A DNA stretch of 12,155 nt, taken from the NCBI GenBank assembly GCA_036477795.1, contig JAZGDL010000185.1, positions 1-12,155 on the forward strand. Direction: 5' to 3'. Below the pieces are notes generated by a model. It was not told the DNA's origin. It made no database searches and was given only the letters and a program-made list of their open reading frames with translations. Every line of letters begins with the position of its first letter. Within the stretch, counting starts at the first letter, position 1. This document shows, one piece after another, positions 6,288 to 12,155 of the stretch. The translations under genes and the position numbers were made by a program. Origin of the DNA: JAZGDL01 sp036477795 (GTDB lineage Bacteria; Planctomycetota; Phycisphaerae; UBA1845).

Positions 6288-6576
6288 CTTCGGCAGACCG
6301 CTTTCTTCGAGGCACCGCGGGTCGTGTCTTGGTCTGTGACCCAGGTAGGGCAAGTCGATGACCCGCCCTACGCCTCTCAAACCTACCGGCCACAGAGTGG
6401 CCCGGTTTCCAAGGGAGCCCCAACGTCATTGTGTATTATAAGCGCCGAGAGCGGCAAAGCTACTCACCTTCTGCAGCCGGCGGCGGGGTCGCGCAGCGCA
6501 CCCGTTCGGCGTGCAGCCTCCGGGGTACCGGTGTGCGGTTTTCTCGGACCGGGGCGTTCCCGAGGGTCAGCGTGGG
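6288..6576. other. Intergenic stretch upstream of the CRTAC1-like gene
   Basis: I see no supported gene here. A TATAAT on the minus strand (6440-6435) could be the -10 of the CRTAC1-like operon, but no good -35 precedes it, so the call is weak. The part from about 6480 to 6560 is GC-rich and has the look of a degraded repeat or tRNA-like remnant. Confidence 0.3.
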
Positions 6577-6600
6577 AGGGCGAGGCTCCCGCCGAGCCTC
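6576..6600. repeat. Dispersed GGCGAGGCTCCCGCCGAGCC palindrome
   Basis: GAGGCTC (6582-6588) and GAGCCTC (6594-6600) form a 7-bp stem. In frame the element would read WEGEAPAEP, a peptide that recurs across planctomycete annotations as a repeat artefact (from memory). Confidence 0.6.
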
Positions 6601-6606
6601 AGGTAC

Positions 6607-6671
6607 TGTAGCGCCATCCCTTGTGGGTGGCGCACCCCCGTTCTGCGCCACCCACAAGGGGTGGCGCTACA
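6607..6671. repeat. Long inverted repeat, 28-nt arms
   Basis: The left arm (6607-6634, starting TGTAGCGCCATCCC) and right arm (6644-6671, ending GGGTGGCGCTACA) pair over 27 of 28 positions around a 9-nt loop. It lies in intergenic DNA between two divergent genes. It looks like a small repeat of the REP/MITE kind; a strong transcript hairpin or terminator role is possible. Confidence 0.8.
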
Positions 6672-6729
6672 TTAAGATGACTTTGCGCTGTACTGCTAAT
6701 GGCCGCCCATTCTGTGATCGGCGTTAAGA

Positions 6730-6758
6730 TTGACCCTCTCAAATCGCCGAAAAATAGT
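6730..6758 (+). promoter_or_regulatory. Weak candidate promoter for the 6906-8218 operon
   Basis: TTGACC (6730-6735, 5 of 6 consensus), a 17-nt spacer and AATAGT (6753-6758, 4 of 6) lie about 150 bp before the lipoprotein start. The spacing is ideal but the -10 is poor. Confidence 0.3.
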
Positions 6759-6905
6759 GTGCCGAGGCGACCTGCCCGCCCATGTTGACTTCGTCGGAGG
6801 TCTGACGTAGTTTTCATACTTTGCGGGTCGTTTGTGCCGATTCTAAGAATACCGGCGCCGGCGGGACGGACGAGGATCAGGGCGTTGATCGGGGAGTGCG
6901 TATGG

Positions 6906-7373
6906 ATGTGTTTCGCACGGTGTTGTAAGCGACTTGGTGTTATCGGTGTGGTTGTGGTGTTGGCGGGATGCGCCGCGGATTTGGAGGATTCGCGCCACGT
7001 CCGGCTGATGCGTGGCCGGCCCTTCGAACCGGACATTCCCGTGCCGGCCGGTTTCGTGTTGCTTGAGAAGGCCAGCGAGGACCGGGCCACCGGCACCAGC
7101 CGACTCTATCTGCGGCATCTGTACGAAGGGGAGGGCGACAAGTACGCCACAAGGAATTTCTATCGCGAGCAGATGCCGCTGGCCCGCTGGACCAAGGTGA
7201 GCGACGGCAACGTCAAGGGTTTTTTCACCATGCGGTTTGAGAAGGCAAACGAATCCTGCACGGTTACCATAACCGATGAGAAAAAGATCTTCTCCACGCG
7301 CACGCAGATTCAGATCGTCGTCGCCCGCGAGGAACGAGGGCAAAAGCCGCCGGCACCACGGACCAGTCCATGA
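6906..7373 (+). CDS. Small lipoprotein of unknown function
   Basis: This is a 155-residue lipoprotein. MCFARCCKRLGVIGVVVVLAGC gives a basic n-region, a hydrophobic core and the lipobox LAGC with lipidated Cys22. The mature part has a short Pro-rich lead (FEPDIPVPAGFVLLEK) and an alpha/beta segment with LYLRHLYEGEGDKYATRNFYREQMP and later CTVTITDEKK. A conserved-looking Y-x-x-x-N-F-Y-R-x-Q-M pattern recalls planctomycete hypothetical lipoproteins, but I cannot name the family. I prefer the ATG at 6906 because it starts the signal peptide and GGGGAG lies about 9 nt before it; the frame is open from 6834. The stop overlaps the next start (ATGA at 7370), so the two proteins are made together and may work together in the envelope. 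Confidence 0.75.
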   Translation: MCFARCCKRLGVIGVVVVLAGCAADLEDSRHVRLMRGRPFEPDIPVPAGFVLLEKASEDRATGTSRLYLRHLYEGEGDKYATRNFYREQMPLARWTKVSDGNVKGFFTMRFEKANESCTVTITDEKKIFSTRTQIQIVVAREERGQKPPAPRTSP

Positions 7374-8218
7374 AAACAGAACGCAGACAAGAACTGAGAA
7401 CCAACGACCTGGGGGCGTTCCTTCTGGACGTGAACGATTGGACCAGGAAGTATATCGGCCGCATCGGCGCAGGTGCCGTCGTCGTTCTCGTGGCCTTGCT
7501 GATGATGCGCTATCATGAGCGATCACAATTGCAGTCCAGAGACTCGGCCATTCTGGCAATGTCGGGTTTGTCCTTTGATCCGGCGGAGACGGACGCTTCT
7601 TTTGAGACGCTGGATGGGTTGATTCGCGACAGCAAAGATGCGGATGTGCGAATGACGGCCCTGGTGCGCAGCGGTGGCGCGGCCCTGAACGCGGCCATGG
7701 GCAGTGACGGGTTCAAACCTCAATACCTTGATCGTGCGGAAAAGGCCTATCTGGAGTTGGTCAAGGCCTATCCCGATCGCATGCCGGTGGTTGGGATGGC
7801 CATGAGTGCCTTGGCAACGATTGTGGAGAACCGCTTCGTCGCGGATAAGGACCTCAGCCACAAGGAGGTGGCCCGCGATTATCTGACTAAGCTTCAGAAC
7901 GATGTCCGGTTCAAGGGCACGCCTTTTCAGGTGGACGCCGCTGAACGGCTGCTCCACCTCGACGAGATTTTTCAGGTGATCGCCCTGGCCGAGCCGCTTG
8001 CGTCGGCCGCCGAACAAGAGAAACAGCCGTATATATCACAGAGCATCCAGCTCGGACGCTTGGACGGTCCATCCGGGCTGGAATCAGAATCATCTAAACT
8101 TTCGGCTACTGACTTGGTTTCAATGCCGGAAGACACGGACGTAGGGCCGCCGTTGCCGGATTCCTGGTCCGATCAGGACTCTCAAGAACCCGCTGCTGAG
8201 AAATCGCCGACACCGTAG
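7370..8218 (+). CDS. Membrane-anchored TPR protein, YfgM-like
   Basis: The 282-residue protein begins MKTERRQELRTNDLGAFL, a short cytoplasmic segment. One transmembrane helix follows (about 31-47, GAGAVVVLVALLMM). The rest is a helical, TPR-like domain that would lie outside the cytoplasm: PQYLDRAEKAYLELVKAYPDRMPVVGMAMSALA is a clear TPR-like pair. The last 60 residues are acidic, Pro/Ser-rich and probably disordered. This layout resembles YfgM-like tetratricopeptide proteins, which help protein folding at the secretion machinery in enterobacteria; applying that role here is inference. Translation is coupled to the lipoprotein at 6906-7373 by an ATGA overlap, and there is no separate ribosome binding site. 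Confidence 0.75.
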   Translation: MKTERRQELRTNDLGAFLLDVNDWTRKYIGRIGAGAVVVLVALLMMRYHERSQLQSRDSAILAMSGLSFDPAETDASFETLDGLIRDSKDADVRMTALVRSGGAALNAAMGSDGFKPQYLDRAEKAYLELVKAYPDRMPVVGMAMSALATIVENRFVADKDLSHKEVARDYLTKLQNDVRFKGTPFQVDAAERLLHLDEIFQVIALAEPLASAAEQEKQPYISQSIQLGRLDGPSGLESESSKLSATDLVSMPEDTDVGPPLPDSWSDQDSQEPAAEKSPTP

Positions 8219-8251
8219 TGTAGTGTTTCACGCAGATGGCATATTATCCGA

Positions 8252-8318
8252 GACCCGACCGTAAGGGAGGGCAAATGCTATGCCCCGACGGAACCGCTCC
8301 CTCACGGTCGCGGCTCGG
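8252..8318. repeat. Inverted pair of the CTCCCTTACGGTCG element
   Basis: CGACCGTAAGGGAG (8257-8270) and CTCCCTCACGGTCG (8297-8310) are inverted copies with one mismatch and 26 nt between them. They could fold into a hairpin in the leader of the gene starting at 8379 or end transcripts from the upstream operon. Related copies lie at 3446-3460 and, in coding DNA, at 10164-10185. Confidence 0.7.
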
Positions 8319-8378
8319 TTCGTGAAAAATGCGCGAACTTTGAGACACTACAGTAGCGCCCGTTTCCGTCACAGCCCC

Positions 8379-11228
8379 ATGAAATCTCTTCTGCCGTTGA
8401 TCGGCGTTTGTCTGATGCTGCCCGCGACGGGCTGCCGCGTGGGCGGGGGCCAACGGGAGACCGTGCAGTTTGGCCCTGATGGGGCGCTGCAGGCCCGCAC
8501 GCCCTCGGGCGGGGTACTGATCTTAACCCCCGGTTCGCGGGGACTCAGCGCAAAAACCGGAAGCGTGGTGTTCGCGGGGGCGATTGGCGAGACGATCACT
8601 TTCGAGCTGCCCCTGCGGGCGGCAGAGCGCGGGGCGAACGCGATTAACGTAACGGTCAGTCCGCTGCGCTCGGCCGACGACGTCGAACTGCCTGCAACGT
8701 TCCGGATGTTCAGGGTTCACGCGGTGCCCATCGACGCGTGGCCCGGGTGGCATATTCGTCTGTTTGATCCCTCCTTGCGATCCTCTCAAGTGTATGACGT
8801 GGTCGTGCCGGCGGAGGCCCCGGTCGGCGGGCTGCCCGCGCCGCTGGCGGCTGGCGAGACCATGGTTATCTTCGGGGAGCTGACCATTCCCACGGGAGTA
8901 GCAGCGGGGCGCTATGCCGGGACCGTGCTGATTACCGACGGCGATGACCAGGTGGTGGCGTTGCCGTTGCACTTGAAGGTGTGGCCTTTCTCGCTGCCGG
9001 TTGATAATGGGCTGTCGCTGTTATGCGGCATCGATCTGGGCGAAATGAGCAAGAGTCGGGGCGACGGATATGTGACTGACATGGTGCGGCTGTTGCGGTC
9101 ACACGGCGTCTCGCCGGTGTTCAGCGGAGTCTATCCCATCTCCAAAGTGGACCGTGCCGGTCGGCTCACCGTCGACTGGAGCGATTTCGACGAGACCCTC
9201 TCCGGTTTCCTTGACCAGCCGGATCCTGCCGGCAGCGGGGCACGACCGTGGTGCCTCATTCCATTCGACGCCCGGTCTCCAAAACGCGCTTTTCTCGCGC
9301 AGGACACCAGCGTGGCCGTCGCTTATCTTCGAGAATGTGCCGAACATTTCGCCGATCGCGGTTGGCTCGAACGATCTTACCTGCGCGTGGCAGTGGGACC
9401 GGCTTTCCAGCCGGTCAAACGACAGGCTGGAAAGCCTGTCCCACAGGGCGGCACCGTTAGCCGCCTCCGGCATTTCGCGGGTTTGGCCCGCCTGGCCGAC
9501 CGGCGGCTGATGACCATGGCTACAGTGTTCGCGCATGAGAGCCCGCGACGCACCTGGGAGCTGTTGCAGGAGGCGGGTGTAGCGAAACTGATCGACATAT
9601 GGAGCCCTCCGGCGGCTTTCTGCGATCCTTCCGTCGTCCCCGGCGCCCAGCGCACCTGGTTCATGGTGGACCGCCCGCCCTACAGCGGTACGGTGTCGTT
9701 GGCCGGCAACCAGGCCACGACTCGCGTCCTGTGTTGGCAGGCCAGGCGCTATGGCATCGACGCCGTGGTGCTGGGCGTGAGGCAGTGGGACCGGCTTTCC
9801 CTGTGGGACAGGCTTTCCAGCCGGTCAAACGACAGGCTGGAAAGCCTGTCCCACAGGTGGCACGCGGGCTTGCTTCATTCGGGGGCAGGTTTCGGCCTGG
9901 ATCAGCCGGTGGCGTCCATGCGGCTCAAACATCTGCGGCGCGGCATGCAGGACGTCTCCTATTTGGTGCTGCTTGAATCGTCGGGTCTGGAGCACGTCGC
10001 ATCCACCATGTTGGACTCACTTACGCCCTACGCCCTGTCCGACGCGTATCGGAATCATGTGGCCGACGTCCGAACCTGCGCCTGGCCCATGGACCCTAAC
10101 CTGTGGGAACAGGCCCGGATCATAATGGCGGAGCAATTGATGCGGGGCCTTGAGGGAGAATCGCTCCCTTACGGTCGCGGCTCGGAGGGTTACGATTATG
10201 GTGTCATAAACCAGTCGCCGGACAGCGTCCTGCGCTGGAGCCGGTTTATGAAGGCGACGCGAAGGCTGAGTCTTGTAGTGGACGGAGTTCGGGTGCAGCC
10301 GACGCGGCGGGTCGACATTTTTCGTGTTGAATGTTCACTAACCATAGAGAACCGGGCACGAGTTGCCCTCGGCGGGGCGCTGCGAATTGCGGAGTTGCCG
10401 CTGGGCTGGCGGATGATCGAACCGACCACGTCGATCGCGCCCATCGCACCGATGGGGCGGCGGCGGGTGACGCTGTCGGCCGTCACCAATAGCCTGGCCT
10501 GGGACGCAGATGGCGTGATCGAGCTTCCCATTGTCTTTGACACGGGGGACGGAGAGCATCATCACACCACCGCCCGCCTGTGCTACATCGTGTCACAACG
10601 TCGTACAACACCGATCACCATTGATGGAGAACTTTCCGATTGGACGGGCGTTTCCGGCAACACCGCTTCAGGATTTCGTCTGATCAGCGGGGCATGGCCG
10701 GGTGACCCGGATGAGATCCCGGACACGCGGTGTTTTATAAGCCATGACGATCAGAACGTGTACTTCGGTATCCATTGCACAGTACCAGCCGCCACCGCCA
10801 GGAAGTCGGTTGAGCACGGGAACATCATGCGTTACCAGGACACTATTCCGATGGGCGAAGAGTTGGTCGAGATTCTCATCGACCCCACCAACGCCGGCAC
10901 GCACGCTCCGGAGGATCTTTATCACATCGCCATCAAGCAGGGGGGGGGTGTTTTTGAGAAGGGCATCGGCATTGATCCGCCCGTGGGCCAAAGACGTGTC
11001 TGGGCGGCGGACGTCCGCTACGCTTCGCGACTATCGCCCGATGCCTGGGTGATCGAAATCAGCGTCCCGCTGGATGCACTCGGTGAAACCGTTCGCGGAC
11101 CTCAGGTGTGGGGCATCAATATCACCCGGTTCAACAGCAGCAGCCAGACTTACTCAACGTGGTCCGGTGCGCGTTTCAACGCTTACGACCCCATGTCGCT
11201 GGGGAACCTGATGGTAAGGTTTCGGTGA
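8379..11228 (+). CDS. Lipoprotein resembling GH123/DUF4091 proteins with C-terminal CBM9-like domain
   Basis: A 949-residue lipoprotein with signal MKSLLPLIGVCLMLPATGC (lipobox Cys19). Residues about 60-205 form a beta-sandwich ending AGRYAGTVLITDGDDQVVALPLHLKVWPFSLP, the usual lead into a GH123/DUF4091 barrel. The barrel-like part (about 210-540) has WLERSYLRVAV and later PVASMRLKHLRRGMQDVSYLVLLE, close to the family's P-x-S-x-R-x-E-x-L-R-D-G-x-x-D-x-x-Y-L. The expected Asp-Glu after YLRV is not there; a palindromic repeat (residues 339-356) sits in its place, so glycosidase activity is doubtful. A second repeat encodes residues 469-492, and a third element about 592-603 (ESLPYGRGSE). Residues about 744-947 (ITIDGELSDWTG ... 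FISHDDQNVYFGI ... WVIEISVPLDALG ... WGINITRF) are a CBM9-like carbohydrate-binding domain. The ATG at 8379 is chosen for the lipoprotein signal; the frame is open from 8280. It ends 17 bp from the convergent gene at 11246. Confidence 0.8.
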   Translation: MKSLLPLIGVCLMLPATGCRVGGGQRETVQFGPDGALQARTPSGGVLILTPGSRGLSAKTGSVVFAGAIGETITFELPLRAAERGANAINVTVSPLRSADDVELPATFRMFRVHAVPIDAWPGWHIRLFDPSLRSSQVYDVVVPAEAPVGGLPAPLAAGETMVIFGELTIPTGVAAGRYAGTVLITDGDDQVVALPLHLKVWPFSLPVDNGLSLLCGIDLGEMSKSRGDGYVTDMVRLLRSHGVSPVFSGVYPISKVDRAGRLTVDWSDFDETLSGFLDQPDPAGSGARPWCLIPFDARSPKRAFLAQDTSVAVAYLRECAEHFADRGWLERSYLRVAVGPAFQPVKRQAGKPVPQGGTVSRLRHFAGLARLADRRLMTMATVFAHESPRRTWELLQEAGVAKLIDIWSPPAAFCDPSVVPGAQRTWFMVDRPPYSGTVSLAGNQATTRVLCWQARRYGIDAVVLGVRQWDRLSLWDRLSSRSNDRLESLSHRWHAGLLHSGAGFGLDQPVASMRLKHLRRGMQDVSYLVLLESSGLEHVASTMLDSLTPYALSDAYRNHVADVRTCAWPMDPNLWEQARIIMAEQLMRGLEGESLPYGRGSEGYDYGVINQSPDSVLRWSRFMKATRRLSLVVDGVRVQPTRRVDIFRVECSLTIENRARVALGGALRIAELPLGWRMIEPTTSIAPIAPMGRRRVTLSAVTNSLAWDADGVIELPIVFDTGDGEHHHTTARLCYIVSQRRTTPITIDGELSDWTGVSGNTASGFRLISGAWPGDPDEIPDTRCFISHDDQNVYFGIHCTVPAATARKSVEHGNIMRYQDTIPMGEELVEILIDPTNAGTHAPEDLYHIAIKQGGGVFEKGIGIDPPVGQRRVWAADVRYASRLSPDAWVIEISVPLDALGETVRGPQVWGINITRFNSSSQTYSTWSGARFNAYDPMSLGNLMVRFR
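9393..9444. repeat. Palindromic repeat inside the GH123-like gene, first copy (52 bp)
   Basis: Arms GTGGGACCGGCTTTCC... (9393-9416) and ...GGAAAGCCTGTCCCAC (9421-9444) flank an AAAC spacer. In frame it encodes VGPAFQPVKRQAGKPVPQ. Confidence 0.9.
9785..9854. repeat. Palindromic repeat inside the GH123-like gene, second copy with an extra half-arm
   Basis: A complete 52-bp element (9803-9854, AAAC spacer) is preceded directly by a partial left arm (9785-9802, GTGGGACCGGCTTTCCCT), so one copy appears to have landed in, or been copied next to, another. It is read in a different frame from the first copy and encodes QWDRLSLWDRLSSRSNDRLESLSH. Confidence 0.9.
10164..10185. repeat. CTCCCTTACGGTCGCGG element inside the GH123-like gene
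   Basis: This in-frame copy encodes SLPYGRGSE in a linker between the barrel and the following beta domain. Flanking GAGGGAG (10152-10158) upstream gives a partial inverted arm. Confidence 0.7.
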
Positions 11229-11245
11229 ACCCGTTGGGCAGGTCG

Positions 11246-12155
11246 CTATGTTTGCGACGGGGGTTGGCCGGAGGAGATGCGCACCAGGTCGGGCTGATAG
11301 GCGCTGATGTAACCTCGCTGCTGGAAGCCGGCAAAGAGACTGTCGATACTGTCGAACACCTCGGTGGCGGTCGCGGTGATGAACGGGGATGGCTCCGCCT
11401 TTGGCATCCATACCACGAAGACCTCCTTGGTGCCCTCGAAGGCGTGCTGGAGCTCGCGCTCCACGCCGGAGGACAGGCCCGGCTTGCCGCCGGGAAGCTC
11501 GGGAATGTAGCTGACGATCATGTCAGACTGATCGATGAGCGCGAAATCGCGGGCGTAAATCTGCCCGTCGACGTCGGGTGCGACCTGTGTGATGTCGGCC
11601 ACGCTTAGCTGGATGTCGCGATCGTTGACCCGCAGGGTGATCTGATCCTCTCCTCTCTGAGTGGCGGCGCCGGCCTTGAACAACAGGATCTTCTCATCGA
11701 CTTCCCCCGGGTCGAAGGTGATGAAATGATTGCTGAGCCGCCTCCGAAAATGATCGATTTCAGCCAGTACGTCGGGCATGGACGCGACGTGTGTCATGGG
11801 GAAGGAGGGGTAGACCCGCTTGCGATCGCGCTCGAACATCAATCGGTAGACAACCTGGGCGGTGACCGTCGCGTCTCCGCGTGTGACGATGTAGGCATCG
11901 GCGAAACCCTTCACGGCGTCGGCCATGGCCCGGGTCACTACGATCTCCTCCTCGCGCCAGACCAGAATGTCCTTGAGCGTATGTCGGATGTCGTGGTCAC
12001 GGGTGAGTCGCTCGTGCACGACTTCGACGTTGTCGATCAGTGTGATGTACAGGTCGGCATTCAGCTTGACCATATCGATGTGGTCGTAGGCGTGGAACAG
12101 GCCATGCTTCCACCGGAATGTGGCGTGGGTGTTGACGATGAGATTGCCGCCGCGG
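11246..12155 (-). CDS. Nucleotide-kinase-like protein fused to a deoxyribosyltransferase-like domain (N-terminus beyond the window)
   Basis: The frame is open to the right edge, so the start is missing; 302 residues are visible. The visible N-terminal part (GNLIVNTHATFRWKHGLF, DLYITLIDNVEVVHERLTRD, DILVWREEE, ADAYIVTRG) matches the second half of a P-loop nucleoside-monophosphate-kinase-like domain: a core strand with THATF, then a lid and base region with R-L-x-R-D. The P-loop itself would lie outside the window. From about residue 114 of the visible part, VYPSFPMT, then DGQIYARDFALIDQSDMIVSYIPE, GLSSGVERELQHAF and EVFVVW resemble nucleoside 2-deoxyribosyltransferase-like Rossmann domains. 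Coupling of the two suggests work on nucleotides or a nucleotide-like signal, which is inference. There is an ATG at 12073, but homologous-looking residues continue upstream of it, so it is probably internal. Confidence 0.7.
   Translation of the reverse strand, partial: RGGNLIVNTHATFRWKHGLFHAYDHIDMVKLNADLYITLIDNVEVVHERLTRDHDIRHTLKDILVWREEEIVVTRAMADAVKGFADAYIVTRGDATVTAQVVYRLMFERDRKRVYPSFPMTHVASMPDVLAEIDHFRRRLSNHFITFDPGEVDEKILLFKAGAATQRGEDQITLRVNDRDIQLSVADITQVAPDVDGQIYARDFALIDQSDMIVSYIPELPGGKPGLSSGVERELQHAFEGTKEVFVVWMPKAEPSPFITATATEVFDSIDSLFAGFQQRGYISAYQPDLVRISSGQPPSQT

Noticed and set aside
6480..6562. tRNA-like remnant
   Set aside because: The plus strand has tRNA-like words (GGGGTCGCGCAG as a D-arm, GGTGTGCGGTTTTCTCGG as a T-arm), but the anticodon stem has only four good pairs, the T-loop lacks GTTCGA, and no acceptor stem closes. 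I would not call a tRNA.
6843..7559. Minus-strand open frame opposite the lipoprotein and YfgM-like genes
   Set aside because: It spans the junction of two coupled plus-strand genes that have a lipobox, a transmembrane helix and TPR-like features. The reverse reading shows no family signal.

Overview
The window looks like Planctomycetota DNA (Phycisphaerae-like or a relative). This is inferred from the GC-rich base composition, many secreted proteins and lipoproteins, weak or absent Shine-Dalgarno sequences, and dispersed palindromic repeats. The repeats include GTGGGACCGGCTTTCC / GGAAAGCCTGTCCCAC, CTCCCTTACGGTCGCGG, GGCGAGGCTCCCGCC and AAGCCCACGGGTTGC. I found no rRNA, tRNA, CRISPR array or intact insertion sequence.

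Layout: (1) 15-2292, minus strand: two exported proteins of unknown function, one TPR-like and one Spy/CpxP-like. (2) 2393-2882: a 3' fragment of a DUF3179 gene with its downstream palindromes. (3) 2929-3383, minus strand: a RelE/ParE-type toxin-antitoxin pair with its own promoter. (4) 3787-6287, minus strand: a two-gene, ATGA-coupled operon of a CRTAC1-like FG-GAP/ASPIC-UnbV protein followed by a full-length DUF3179 lipoprotein. (5) 6288-6905: intergenic DNA with several palindromes. (6) 6906-8218, plus strand: an ATGA-coupled lipoprotein and a YfgM/TPR-like membrane protein. (7) 8379-11228, plus strand: a 949-residue lipoprotein resembling GH123/DUF4091 proteins with a C-terminal CBM9-like domain. 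(8) 11246 to the right edge, minus strand: an incomplete nucleotide-kinase-like protein joined to a nucleoside 2-deoxyribosyltransferase-like domain.

The most exciting signal is in the DUF3179 gene. An in-frame TGA sits at the position of the family's first Cys (expected W-C-P, seen W-TGA-P). The rest of the domain continues in the same frame. A perfect 7-bp hairpin with a GUU loop starts 14 nt after the TGA, as expected for a bacterial SECIS. The partial second copy keeps the TGA and hairpin, and 7 of the 8 base differences after the TGA are synonymous. I read this as a selenoprotein, Sec at residue 112 of 210, which standard gene calling would split in two.

The second theme is palindromic repeats inside genes. 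Elements of 48-52 bp lie in frame in the CRTAC1-like gene and twice in the GH123-like gene. One of these falls where the catalytic Asp-Glu would be expected.
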